Shown one piece after another: positions 26,234-35,177 of a stretch of DNA of 64,000 bases; the first letter of the stretch is position 1, and each line of letters begins with the position of its first letter. Position numbers and translations under genes: made by a program. The notes beneath the pieces were generated by a model that had not been told where the DNA came from, ran no database searches, and worked only from the letters and a program-made list of their open reading frames with translations. This stretch comes from Clostridia bacterium. Lineage in GTDB: Bacteria > Bacillota > Clostridia > Oscillospirales > Butyricicoccaceae. Where the stretch lies: positions 62,001 through 126,000 of the forward strand of contig JAFQUM010000014.1 of the NCBI GenBank assembly GCA_017408485.1, given 5' to 3'.

Positions 26234-26581
26234 ATGCAATTTTCCACTGACCTTGGTATTATAGGTATTTCAAATGATGTTATCGCCACGGTAGCAAGTG
26301 ATACTGCTTCCGGTTGCTTTGGAGTGAAAGGGCTTGCTGACGCCAGCACAATTGACGGCATTGTCCGCATTCTCAAAGGAGAGACCCGCAAAAAGGGAGT
26401 AAAGGTGCGTTGCCTTGACGACGGAAGCGTCGCATTGCAGATAAGAATAATCGTGCTTAACGGAGTTAATATTCAAGCGGCTTGCCGTTCTATCATTAAG
26501 GAAGTTAAGTATACTGTTTCCCAGCGCACGGGAATAACCGTTGGATCGGTTGAGGTACTCGTTGACGCGGTAAAGGCATAA
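26234..26581 (+). CDS. Asp23/Gls24 family envelope stress protein
   Basis: 115 residues from ATG 26234 (AAAGGAGG 8 bases upstream). The domain matches Asp23/YloU: GIIGISNDVIATVASDTASGCFGVKGL, then VKVRCLDDGSVALQIRIIVLNGVNI and the last helix VKYTVSQRTGITVGSVEVLVDAVK. YloU-type proteins bind near the membrane and are almost always encoded just before the YloV/FakA kinase, as here (17-base gap). Confidence 0.9.
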   Translation: MQFSTDLGIIGISNDVIATVASDTASGCFGVKGLADASTIDGIVRILKGETRKKGVKVRCLDDGSVALQIRIIVLNGVNIQAACRSIIKEVKYTVSQRTGITVGSVEVLVDAVKA

Positions 26582-26598
26582 TTAGGGAGGGTTCCGAC

Positions 26599-28287
26599 TT
26601 GGCGACTAAGAGCAATTCTCAGTCTCCCGTTTACACTGTAAACGGCGAGATATTCAGAGATATGATACTTGAAGCGGCAGCCGAAATTGAAAACGAAAAA
26701 GAACTGATAAATGCATTAAATGTATTCCCTGTACCCGATGGTGATACAGGAACGAATATGTCGCTTACACTTAATAACGCCGCAGGTGAGCTGGCAAAGA
26801 CAACTGCCCCCACACTTAAGCGCGTTTGTGAGATCACTTCTGATGCCTTGCTTAGAGGCGCAAGAGGTAATTCAGGCGTTATTACATCCCTTCTTTTTAA
26901 GGGTATGTCAAAAGTGCTGAAAACAAAGGAAGAGGTTGACGGAGCGGTCTTTGCCGATGCATTGGCAGAGGGCTCTGCAACTGCATACAAGGCAGTTATG
27001 AAGCCTGCAGAGGGAACTATTCTCACAGTTTCCCGCTTGGCGGCTGATGCTGCGGTTAAGTTTGCAAGAAAAAACCGTGACACCGAAGCGGTCCTGCGCC
27101 ACGCTATCGACGCAGCACAAAAGGCTTTGGACAACACCGTTAATCAAAACCCCGTTCTCAAAAAAGCGGGCGTTGTCGATGCGGGCGGTTACGGTTATGT
27201 TATTATCCTTAAGGCTATGCTGGTAAGCCTTACAGGCGAGCCCGGTATGTATGATAAAAACGCTCAGCCTAAGCTGCCCGACGGCACTGCATTTACTGTT
27301 GATACCGCCGATTTCAGTCAGTTTGATGAGGGTGAGATCACCTTTACATACTGCACCGAGTTCCTTCTCAAGCGTGAGGATCATCGCCGCAGCCCCAACC
27401 GACTGCGTGCGTTCCTCGATTCCATTGGTGACTGCGTTGTGGTGGTTGATGATGAAGAGGTCATCAAGGTCCACGTTCATACAGATACTCCAGATCGCGC
27501 TTTGGGTGAAGGACTTAAGTTTGGCTCGCTTTTGACAGTCAAGATCGAAAATATGCGTGAGCAGCACGCAAAGAAGGCTCAGGAGGATGCTGAAAACAAG
27601 GCGCCTGAGCGTGTAATTGCCGCTCCCGACAACCGTTACGGCTTTGTAAGCGTGGCGGCAGGCGAGGGTGTTTGCGGAATTTTCCGCGATCTTGGCGTTG
27701 ACAGTGTTGTTGAAGGCGGTCAAACAATGAATCCCTCTACCGAGGATATTCTTCGTGCCGTTGATGCAACTCCCGCAAAGACAGTTTTTGTTCTGCCCAA
27801 TAATAAGAACATCATTATGGCGGCTCAGCAGGCAGTGCCCCTTTCTGATAAGGAAGTCATAGTTATCGAAAGCAAGACTATTCCTCAGGGTGTTTCCGCA
27901 ATGCTGGCATTTGATCCCGATGCAAACAGCATCGACAACAAGGCAAATATGTGCGACGCTATGGGAATGGTAACCTCAGGTCAGATCACCTTTGCCGCAC
28001 GCGACAGTGATTTTGACGGCAAGGAGATCAAGGAAGGCGACTTTATGTGCCTTTGCGAAGGAAAGCTTATCCACAACAGCCGTGTATTCGAGACAGTAAT
28101 TGCCGAGCTTGCACAGACTATGTGCAACGAGTTCTCCGGATTTATCACCGTATTTTCAGGTGAAGGTGCAGATGAGACTACCGATGAGCAGGTGCAGAAG
28201 GCATTTGCAGCCTGCGCCCCCAATGCTGAGATCAATATCGTCCCCGGCGGTCAGCCTGTTTACTCCTACATCGTTTCTGTTGAATAA
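26599..28287 (+). CDS. fakA: DAK2-domain fatty acid kinase FakA (YloV)
   Basis: 562 residues from TTG 26599, with GGGAGG 8 bases upstream. The N-terminal Dha-kinase-like domain has NVFPVPDGDTGTNMSLTL (metal/ATP Asp residues) and GARGNSGVITS. The middle and C-terminal EDD-like domains end PGGQPVYSYIVSVE as in YloV. FakA phosphorylates fatty acids carried by FakB so that they can enter phospholipid synthesis. No fakB lies nearby. The unit ends at the terminator at 28303. Confidence 0.9.
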   Translation: MATKSNSQSPVYTVNGEIFRDMILEAAAEIENEKELINALNVFPVPDGDTGTNMSLTLNNAAGELAKTTAPTLKRVCEITSDALLRGARGNSGVITSLLFKGMSKVLKTKEEVDGAVFADALAEGSATAYKAVMKPAEGTILTVSRLAADAAVKFARKNRDTEAVLRHAIDAAQKALDNTVNQNPVLKKAGVVDAGGYGYVIILKAMLVSLTGEPGMYDKNAQPKLPDGTAFTVDTADFSQFDEGEITFTYCTEFLLKREDHRRSPNRLRAFLDSIGDCVVVVDDEEVIKVHVHTDTPDRALGEGLKFGSLLTVKIENMREQHAKKAQEDAENKAPERVIAAPDNRYGFVSVAAGEGVCGIFRDLGVDSVVEGGQTMNPSTEDILRAVDATPAKTVFVLPNNKNIIMAAQQAVPLSDKEVIVIESKTIPQGVSAMLAFDPDANSIDNKANMCDAMGMVTSGQITFAARDSDFDGKEIKEGDFMCLCEGKLIHNSRVFETVIAELAQTMCNEFSGFITVFSGEGADETTDEQVQKAFAACAPNAEINIVPGGQPVYSYIVSVE

Positions 28288-28302
28288 TCGAAATATGTTC
28301 TT

Positions 28303-28332
28303 AAAAAACTCCTTCTTTTGAAGGAGTTTTTT
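28303..28332 (+). terminator. Terminator after fakA, same family as 15905 and 16085
   Basis: AAAAAACTCCTTC, loop TTTT, GAAGGAGTTTTTT: 13-bp stem with A- and T-runs. Confidence 0.9.
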
Positions 28333-28363
28333 ACCGTAAAAGTATTGATATCGGGAGCAGCTT

Positions 28364-29167
28364 ATGGAAGTTTCGGCCACAACATTTTTAATAGTCATTC
28401 CCCTTGTATTTCTCGGTGGACTTGTGGACTCCATCGCAGGCGGAGGAGGACTTATATCCTTGCCCGCATATTACCTTGCAGGGTTTTCACCCATTTATGC
28501 TTTGGGTACGAACAAGTTTTCAGCCGTTTTCGGCACTGCAGTATCGGCATATAAATATGCAAAAACGGGCAATCTCATCTGGCGGGTGGCAATTTTTTCG
28601 GCAATAGGATGTCTTCTCGGTGCGGCGGGCGGAACAAGTCTTGCCACCGTTCTCAATGAAAATATCCTTAAAATAATAGTGCTTATTGCCTTGCCCTGCG
28701 TGGCTGTATTCCTTGCACTCAGCAAGGGTCTTGGCAAGGATGACAGTGAGATGAAGGACATATCCAAAACCAAGACCGTCCTTATATCTCTTGCCATAGG
28801 AACTGCCATCGGATTTTATGACGGACTCATCGGTCCGGGAACGGGAACATTCTTGATATTACTGTTCTGCGGCATGTTCGGTATGGATATGCTCAAGGCG
28901 GGCGGCTGTGCAAAGGTGGCAAATCTCGCATCAAATGCGGCATCGGTCATTGTGGTGCTTTTTGGAGGACAAATAGTCTTTTCTGTGGGCATACCCGCAA
29001 TTTTTGCCGCAATGGCGGGCAATTGGGTGGGTTCTCGCCTTGCTATAAGAGGCGGCGCAAAGCGGATCCGTGTTGTAATATATATCGTACTTGTGCTTCT
29101 GTTCTTCAAAATAATGGGTGATCTGCTTGGCTTTTCGGTCAGCGATCTTGGAAAAATATTAAAATAG
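28364..29167 (+). CDS. TauE/SafE family permease
   Basis: 267 residues, eight or so membrane helices in two repeats. The family signature GGLVDSIAGGGGLISLPAYYLAG opens the protein; the second repeat begins GFYDGLIGPGTGTFLILLF. Members export sulfite/sulfoacetate or import related anions; substrate not evident and no sulfur gene lies nearby. GGGAG stands 6 bases before ATG 28364. Confidence 0.88.
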   Translation: MEVSATTFLIVIPLVFLGGLVDSIAGGGGLISLPAYYLAGFSPIYALGTNKFSAVFGTAVSAYKYAKTGNLIWRVAIFSAIGCLLGAAGGTSLATVLNENILKIIVLIALPCVAVFLALSKGLGKDDSEMKDISKTKTVLISLAIGTAIGFYDGLIGPGTGTFLILLFCGMFGMDMLKAGGCAKVANLASNAASVIVVLFGGQIVFSVGIPAIFAAMAGNWVGSRLAIRGGAKRIRVVIYIVLVLLFFKIMGDLLGFSVSDLGKILK

Positions 29168-29171
29168 GTCA

Positions 29172-29205
29172 AAAAATCGGCAGGAATATTTTTCTGCCGA
29201 TTTTT
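29172..29205 (+). terminator. Terminator after the TauE/SafE gene
   Basis: AAAAATCGGCAG and CTGCCGATTTTT around a 10-base loop. Confidence 0.9.
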
Positions 29206-29289
29206 ACATTATTTATAATGATTGACGGAATAGGTGAACAATGATATCATTGTGTAAAATACCTAAGTGAGTAAATGAGGATGAGTAGT

Positions 29290-32200
29290 ATGAAAAAAAC
29301 AGCATTATTTTTAGCATTTTTGCTATTGCTTTCTCTATGTATGACCGCTTGTGGAGAGGAGTCTTCCGCACCCAAAGCGGAGAACCCCGTCATAGAGCCT
29401 GATGAGCCCACCGAGCCCGAGCAGCCTATAGAGCCCGAGCAGCCTATAGAGCCCGAGCAGCCTGTCGAGCCTGAGCAGCCTGTCGAGCCCGAGCAGCCTA
29501 TAGAGCCCGAGCAGCCTGTCGAGCCCGAGCAGCCAACAGAGCCCGAGCAACCCACAGAGCCCGAGCAGCCTACAGAGCCCGAGCAGCCTACAGAGCCTGA
29601 GCAGCCTACAGAGCCCGAGGAGCCAACCGAGCCTGAAAAGCCTCATACGCACAGCTTTGAGGTTGGCAAGGTCACTAAAGAGGCGACCTGCAAGGAAGCA
29701 GGGGTCAAGACTTATACCTGCTCCTGCGGTGAGATAAAGACCGAAGAGATCGCCAAGCTGACCGAGCATAAATATGACAGCGGTGTAGTGTCGCTCAGCA
29801 CTAAGACTTACACCTGCACCGTTTGCGGAGATATTAAAACAGAAGATGTGGCAATTGAGCCGTATAAGCCTGATGATCTTTCTTACTATTATAATCCCAC
29901 CAAACCGGGAGGAAGCATAACAGATCAGGATGAGATCACCCATGTGGCGATCTTCGGAGGCTCCTTTGTCTGCGGTTACAATATGGCAGACTTGGTCATA
30001 GATTTTGCCGAGAATGACGGCAGAAAGCTGAAGATATCCTCCATCGCCTATAACACTCAGGGTGTTACGGGCAGTCTTTCACTCAGAGAACTCTTTAAGA
30101 TAAATAATAACTCCTTTGTAGATGCCGCAGGTAAACGCACCACCGATCATAGCAAGCTGGTCATAAACGATGGTTTAAGCTTCAGTGCCACTTATAAATA
30201 TTGGCTTTCCAATACAAGCGAGCCTATTGATAAGCTGTATGTTTTTATAAACAGAGAGATACTTTATACAAGCACCGGTGCAAATGCAAAATTAGAACCC
30301 ATCGCGGCAAAAGCCTTTGTAGCGCGACTTTTGGAAGTGTATCCTGATATGGAGGTGGTTTTTGTTGCCACTCCCGCATACAATTCCAATGATATAAGGA
30401 TCGGCGCTTCCGGTTGGTATAAGACATCTTCTGCAATGGTGACCGCTATGAATAACGCGGCAAAAAGCCTTGCGAATGCCGTAAAGCAAGAATGCCCCAC
30501 GGCAAGCGTAACCACAATGAATATGGCAAGTCTGTTTTCAAAAGCTAAAACGGGTGAATTGGAGCTGATTACTTCTGAAATAAGCTCCAAGGACAATAGC
30601 ACAAAGTTAGGTCGCCATCCCACTATGGCGGGGGCATATTTGGCGGCGGCACTTCTTTATAATAACATCACAGACAGATGTGTTAAGGATATAAATGTCT
30701 ACGGCAGATTGACCGAAGAGGAAGCAAAGCTTTTGCAAGAGCAAGCACATATTTTGACGGACTGCCCCAAGGAGACCCACACTCACTATGCTTTGCCCTT
30801 CACACAGGTGAGCGGAAGTAAATACACCTTTGCAAGCGATAGCAAGCTTCCCGCCCTTGACAAATGGAATGCACTTCGCGCATCGATCTTGGATTATGAC
30901 CTCCGCGGAGAGTGGCTGCAGTATGATCAAAGAAGAATAAATCGACTTTTTGGCAATACAGACTATGAGTTCCGTCACGAGCTTACAGGCAGTCTCAGTT
31001 CTCCCGAGGATGCGACACCGCAGCATACACTTTATACCGATTGCTCAAATTGGATAACCTGGGCATTCTATGATACATTTGGCTGGTCGGAGTTTCAGGT
31101 TAAAGATGGTTGTGCCAAAATGTATAACAGCCGAAACAGCATAAGAAATATGTCCAATGTATTTACCTGGACCGATGAGGATATAAACGACGGAAGACCC
31201 TTGTCAAGCGCCGATACCGATGGCAATTTTGTTGCCTATGTGAACGGAAGCGGATCCCCTGCGGTCAGTATCAAGACCAAAGAAGATGCAAAGGCGTATT
31301 TTATAAGTAAGCTTCAGCCGGGTGATATTATCGTATATATCCACTATCCCAGCACCAAGTCGGGTGCTCCTGATGATACCTTTGCATATCAGGGCGGACA
31401 TGTGGTGCTCTATATGGGCAACGGAACGTTTATGCATTGCTCAGGTGATCAGGCAGGCGGAGGCGGAAGTGATTACCGCATAGAGAGCAAGAATGATCTT
31501 TATGAGCTTTTTGGCGGCATACAGATAGACAGTATGGATATTCTTCTTGATGAGAATGCGCCCCGCAATGTATTTGACGAAGCGGCGGTGTGTATCCTCA
31601 GACCGGATTATAACAGCCTCACAGTAACCGAAAATGCCAAGGCTCGCGCTGAAAACCTTGTGGGCATCGTATCTTACAAGGAAACCACCGCCCCCGAGGG
31701 AATTACCGTCACGGCGGGGGATAGTGTTACATTCACCTTTGTGGTGAAGAATATGACTGCATTTTCAAGAGAGATAAGCATAACCGATATAATTCCCTCG
31801 GCACTTACCTATGCAAGCGGAGACGGTACGCTCAGCGGCAACAAGGTAAGCTTCAGCTTCAGCTTAGCACCCTTTGAGACCAAAGAGGTCGGCTACACAG
31901 TCAATGTCAGCAAGTCGGCAAAAGGAACTGTTGCAATGGACAACGCTTATATCAACGGCGTGCGGATGAACAAGACCGATGTGCTTGTGGCAAAGACATT
32001 GACCGAAGCACAGCAAAAAGAGCTTGCAAGCTTTATCGGCGGCAATAGCGGAAGCTATAAGGATGCCTACTCCTTAGCTTGCGGTGCATATGATAAGCTG
32101 GGAATCAGCCTTTCTGAGACCTATTCTACTGCGGAAAAAGCACTCGACGCTTTCTTTGATGCCGACAACAGTGCTGATACAAAATACACATATTACAGCG

Positions 32201-32523
32201 GCGCGGCAAAGAATATGCTTGTGGGTAATTTGTACGGTGGGCAAAACCTGAAAAAAGCATCTGGATACAGAGCAAAGGACATCAGATCCTGCAACTTGAC
32301 GGCGGGCGACCTGCTTCTGTTCGTTGCAAAGCAGGATGCCAAGGCGGAAAATACAGGCTTTAGTAAGGCTCAGTGCTACATCTATCTTGGAAACGGCATT
32401 GTAGCAGGCTATGATCCATCGGGAAAATACTTTGAAGTATCAGGCTCTGAAGCAATCGACCTGATAGACAGTCTGCTGGGCGAGGGCGTATTCTGCGTGG
32501 CCCGCCCGTCTATAACTTTTTAA
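29290..32523 (+). CDS. Large lipoprotein: Glu/Pro repeat stalk, SGNH hydrolase, NlpC/P60-like and DUF11-like domains
   Basis: 1077 residues from ATG 29290. A lipobox (LSLCMTAC) anchors it; a stalk of about thirteen EPEQP-type hexapeptides follows (29395-29643). Then come two CxxC-type pairs (YTCSCGE, YTCTVCGD). An SGNH-hydrolase-like domain has Ser225 in IFGGSFVCGYN and His443 in LGRHPTMAGAYLAAALLY. An NlpC/P60-like peptidase has Cys585 in YTDCSNWITWAF and His704 in YQGGHVVLYMGNG. A DUF11-like beta domain (VTAGDSVTFTFVVKN) comes next, then a second cysteine-peptidase-like copy (SLACGAYDKLG...AQCYIYLGNG) where the usual His is Gln, so probably inactive. It likely trims acyl groups and peptides of peptidoglycan at the cell surface. 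An in-frame ATG at 29275 is an alternative start. Confidence 0.8.
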   Translation: MKKTALFLAFLLLLSLCMTACGEESSAPKAENPVIEPDEPTEPEQPIEPEQPIEPEQPVEPEQPVEPEQPIEPEQPVEPEQPTEPEQPTEPEQPTEPEQPTEPEQPTEPEEPTEPEKPHTHSFEVGKVTKEATCKEAGVKTYTCSCGEIKTEEIAKLTEHKYDSGVVSLSTKTYTCTVCGDIKTEDVAIEPYKPDDLSYYYNPTKPGGSITDQDEITHVAIFGGSFVCGYNMADLVIDFAENDGRKLKISSIAYNTQGVTGSLSLRELFKINNNSFVDAAGKRTTDHSKLVINDGLSFSATYKYWLSNTSEPIDKLYVFINREILYTSTGANAKLEPIAAKAFVARLLEVYPDMEVVFVATPAYNSNDIRIGASGWYKTSSAMVTAMNNAAKSLANAVKQECPTASVTTMNMASLFSKAKTGELELITSEISSKDNSTKLGRHPTMAGAYLAAALLYNNITDRCVKDINVYGRLTEEEAKLLQEQAHILTDCPKETHTHYALPFTQVSGSKYTFASDSKLPALDKWNALRASILDYDLRGEWLQYDQRRINRLFGNTDYEFRHELTGSLSSPEDATPQHTLYTDCSNWITWAFYDTFGWSEFQVKDGCAKMYNSRNSIRNMSNVFTWTDEDINDGRPLSSADTDGNFVAYVNGSGSPAVSIKTKEDAKAYFISKLQPGDIIVYIHYPSTKSGAPDDTFAYQGGHVVLYMGNGTFMHCSGDQAGGGGSDYRIESKNDLYELFGGIQIDSMDILLDENAPRNVFDEAAVCILRPDYNSLTVTENAKARAENLVGIVSYKETTAPEGITVTAGDSVTFTFVVKNMTAFSREISITDIIPSALTYASGDGTLSGNKVSFSFSLAPFETKEVGYTVNVSKSAKGTVAMDNAYINGVRMNKTDVLVAKTLTEAQQKELASFIGGNSGSYKDAYSLACGAYDKLGISLSETYSTAEKALDAFFDADNSADTKYTYYSGAAKNMLVGNLYGGQNLKKASGYRAKDIRSCNLTAGDLLLFVAKQDAKAENTGFSKAQCYIYLGNGIVAGYDPSGKYFEVSGSEAIDLIDSLLGEGVFCVARPSITF
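29395..29643 (+). repeat. 18-bp tandem repeat encoding (T/I/V)EPEQP units
   Basis: Thirteen or so 18-base units inside the lipoprotein gene, differing mainly at the first codon (ACA, ATA or GTC) and at silent positions. The last two units drift to EPEEP and EPEKP. Such arrays change length by slippage, here setting stalk length. Confidence 0.9.
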
Positions 32524-32544
32524 ACTCTTATAAGGCAAAATAAA

Positions 32545-32575
32545 AAGGACAGAGAGCATAGAGCTCTCTGTCCTT
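32545..32575. terminator. Bidirectional terminator between convergent genes
   Basis: AAGGACAGAGAG (32545-32556) with CTCTCTGTCCTT (32564-32575), A-run before and T-rich tail after. Confidence 0.85.
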
Positions 32576-32587
32576 GATTTTTAACTT

Positions 32588-33751
32588 TTACTGTCTGTAA
32601 GTCCACTCGAAGGATTTGACATTGTTGGACTTATCAAAGGCGATTGCGATATAATCGCGCTCTGTGTCGTAGGCAATGATGCGGTAAGAACCTAAACTTG
32701 TGCGGTACTCAAGCATACAATAAGTCTTGCCTTCCACATAACTGCTTGCACCGTAAAGACGCTGTTCCTTCCACTTTTGCAGCTTGGTGTTTGCGGTGGG
32801 AAACTTGGTGAATACATTTTCTATAGCATCACCGATCTTGATTCCGCGGGGGAACTCATCGGTACAGGTCTCATCGGCAATTACCTGAGTGAGATAGTAT
32901 TTGCCGTCGTGGGGCAGACCCCAATCGGTAGCGGAGGTGCTTGTGGAATCAACCAGACTAAAGGTGAAGGTATATCCGTTCTTAACGGCGGTGCGGGTAC
33001 GGGCAACGCTTGTGTCAACCGAATCAAAGGCACCCATCTTGGCTTCTACCTGCTCATAGGTCATAGCCAGCTTGACGCCATTGCTCAATGTCATTTCAGC
33101 GGTAGCAATGGGGGTAGATGCATCATATTCGCCCCATACAAAGGAGGGGATCTCCTCGGGAGGCAGAGCCTCATATACCGACTGCGCATAAAGGGTGTAG
33201 GTGTTGCCCTTTTTAACGATATATCTTCCACCCAAGGAGGACTCGCCGTTAGCATCGGTGGTCAGCTTGCCTTCGCAGACTACTTTAGAGGTAGCATTGA
33301 CGAACCAAGTGTTGGCATTAAGGGTCGCTGTATAGATTCCGGGGTTAGTTGAGTTTTGATCAAAGATAACGGGACGGACAGACTGGATGCTGGTGACCTT
33401 GTAGGATGTGCTGTCAAGATCGGATGCCGCCATAATGAACTGACGGAGCAGAGCGTCTGCGACCACCTCAATGGTCATTCCGCCCTCTTCGTCGGTGATG
33501 CTGGTCTCATCGGTGATCTCGTGGAAGGTGGAAATGCTTCCGCTTGCAGGGGGATTGGGCTTGTCGGGGTCGGCAGGCTTGCTGGGGTCATCGGTGGATG
33601 CCGAAGGCTGCTTGACCTCGTTTATATCGGGGGTCTTGACCAGCGCAAATATTGTAACGCCCAAAGCGAACAGAAACAAAACAATGGCAATTATGCTGAG
33701 TATATTCTGGCGAAGGCGAGCATTAAAAACCTCGCCGAAACGGTTTCTCAT
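32588..33751 (-). CDS. Membrane-anchored extracellular protein of unknown function
   Basis: 387 residues from ATG 33751, with GGAGGG 5 bases upstream. A short basic N-terminus and one membrane helix (about 17-38) are followed by a Pro/Asp/Lys linker (DDPSKPADPDKPNPPAS), then about 300 residues rich in Ser/Thr and beta-strand patterns that should lie outside the cell. A segment LSNGVKLAMTYEQVEAKMG...GIKIGDAIENVFTKFP looks like two copies of a small 'how far below' scaffold seen in many clostridial envelope proteins, but I cannot name it. Isolated gene. Confidence 0.72.
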   Translation of the reverse strand: MRNRFGEVFNARLRQNILSIIAIVLFLFALGVTIFALVKTPDINEVKQPSASTDDPSKPADPDKPNPPASGSISTFHEITDETSITDEEGGMTIEVVADALLRQFIMAASDLDSTSYKVTSIQSVRPVIFDQNSTNPGIYTATLNANTWFVNATSKVVCEGKLTTDANGESSLGGRYIVKKGNTYTLYAQSVYEALPPEEIPSFVWGEYDASTPIATAEMTLSNGVKLAMTYEQVEAKMGAFDSVDTSVARTRTAVKNGYTFTFSLVDSTSTSATDWGLPHDGKYYLTQVIADETCTDEFPRGIKIGDAIENVFTKFPTANTKLQKWKEQRLYGASSYVEGKTYCMLEYRTSLGSYRIIAYDTERDYIAIAFDKSNNVKSFEWTYRQ

Positions 33752-33881
33752 ATCTATCCCTCCATATAAGGCTAATTATATTTATATATATTATATGGTA
33801 AAGGAGCGGTAAACATTTGTCAAGTCAAAAAAGAGTAAATATTGTATTAAAAATGGTGCAAAAACCAATATATGGTATAAA

Positions 33882-33913
33882 AAACTGCGAACGGAAGTTC
33901 CCGTTCGCAGTTT
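33882..33913 (-). terminator. Terminator after the CofE-like gene
   Basis: A perfect stem of about 13 bp, AAACTGCGAACGG at 33882-33894 with its inverse at 33901-33913. The reverse-strand tail is T-rich. Confidence 0.85.
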
Positions 33914-33929
33914 GAATATATAACTTAAA

Positions 33930-35111
33930 TCAGTTAGCGTAGTTGTTGAAATAGTTCTGTACAACAACGATAGGAGTTCCCTTGTCACCGCTGCCGCTGG
34001 TCAGGTCGCACAAAGAGCCGATCAGATCGGTAAGACGGCGGGGAGTAGTGCCCTCGGAGGTCATATCTCCCTTGAGGTTAGCGTTTTTCTGACGGATACG
34101 CTCGCGAATAGCATCTGCAAGAGCGTCGCCCAAAAGGTTTGCAAAATCGTTGTCAGCCAAGAACTTCAGCTTAAGTTCGTTGGGAAGACCTACCAGACCG
34201 GAGGTGTAGCCGACACCGACAACGGGGTCAGCCAGCTCCCAGATCTTGCCCACGGGATCACGGAATGCGCCGTCGCCGTAGACCATAGCCTCAATGCGCT
34301 TGCCGCTGTATTCGCTCAATGCCTTGCTGATATTTTCGGCAACCTCCTGAGCGTTTTTGGGGAAGAGCTTGACGGTCTCTTCGGTAGCCTTGTTAGAGCC
34401 CAAAAGTCCGTACTGGGGATTATAGCCGCTTCCGTCAACAGAAGTGTTGAGAATATCGCAAAGTGTAAATACCTTTTCACCGCCTGCCTTCTTTACACGG
34501 CGTGCAGTGCGTTCACGGGTGTGGATATCACAGCAAAGAACATTCTTGGTATAATTCAAGATAACATCTGCATGGTTTGCAAAGATGATCTCAGCCTCAG
34601 CGCCCTCACCCTCAATAATGTCGGTGTAGTACTGAACATAGTCAACACCGGTGAAGGTGTGCTTGGGTGCGCCGAATGCGGCACGGAACTGCTCAACTGT
34701 GAGAACATCGCTGTAGGGATTGATGTCGGAATCCTCCAGCACATCGGCATCTATAAGATGATTGCCAACCTCGTCGGAGGGATAGCTGAGTAGAACAACA
34801 ACCTTCTTAGCACCCCTTGCAATGCCCTTAAGGCATATAGCAAAGCGGTTACGGCTGAGTATGGGGAAAACAACACCCACAGTCTCGCCACCTAACTTGG
34901 CTTTGATGTCGGTTGCTATCTGATCTATGGTTGCATAGTTGCCGTCTGCACGGGCAACAACAGCTTCGGTAACAGAAATAACGTCGCCGTCGTTCAGTGT
35001 GAAGCCGTCCTCTTTCATCGCGGCAATAACAGAATCTGCGACCACCTTAACGATATCGTCACCTTGACGGATAATGGGAGCCTTGATTCCTCTGGAAATT
35101 GTTGATGCCAT
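33930..35111 (-). CDS. Coenzyme F420-0:L-glutamate ligase (CofE)-like protein
   Basis: 393 residues. It opens ISRGIKAPIIRQGDDIVKVVADSV and contains LNDGDVISVTEAVVARADG, matching the N-terminal half of the F420-0:gamma-glutamyl ligase family. SRNRFAICLKGIARG and DPVGKIWELADPVVGVGYTSG carry further family-type charged residues. Clostridia normally do not make F420, and no other cof gene is present, so this family branch probably adds glutamate to another acceptor. The start ATG 35111 is 66 bases downstream of the DnaD gene on the same strand. Confidence 0.75.
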   Translation of the reverse strand: MASTISRGIKAPIIRQGDDIVKVVADSVIAAMKEDGFTLNDGDVISVTEAVVARADGNYATIDQIATDIKAKLGGETVGVVFPILSRNRFAICLKGIARGAKKVVVLLSYPSDEVGNHLIDADVLEDSDINPYSDVLTVEQFRAAFGAPKHTFTGVDYVQYYTDIIEGEGAEAEIIFANHADVILNYTKNVLCCDIHTRERTARRVKKAGGEKVFTLCDILNTSVDGSGYNPQYGLLGSNKATEETVKLFPKNAQEVAENISKALSEYSGKRIEAMVYGDGAFRDPVGKIWELADPVVGVGYTSGLVGLPNELKLKFLADNDFANLLGDALADAIRERIRQKNANLKGDMTSEGTTPRRLTDLIGSLCDLTSGSGDKGTPIVVVQNYFNNYAN

Positions 35112-35177
35112 TTATCTCACCTTCCGGATTAGATTACTTTTCAAAAAACAACAAACTGTAGTATAGCACTTTTTATA

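Noticed and set aside
29247-29555. Antisense frame reading Gly-Cys-Ser repeats (GCSGSTGCSGSIG)
   Set aside because: It is the complement of the EPEQP repeat array; the periodic look comes from the 18-bp repeat.
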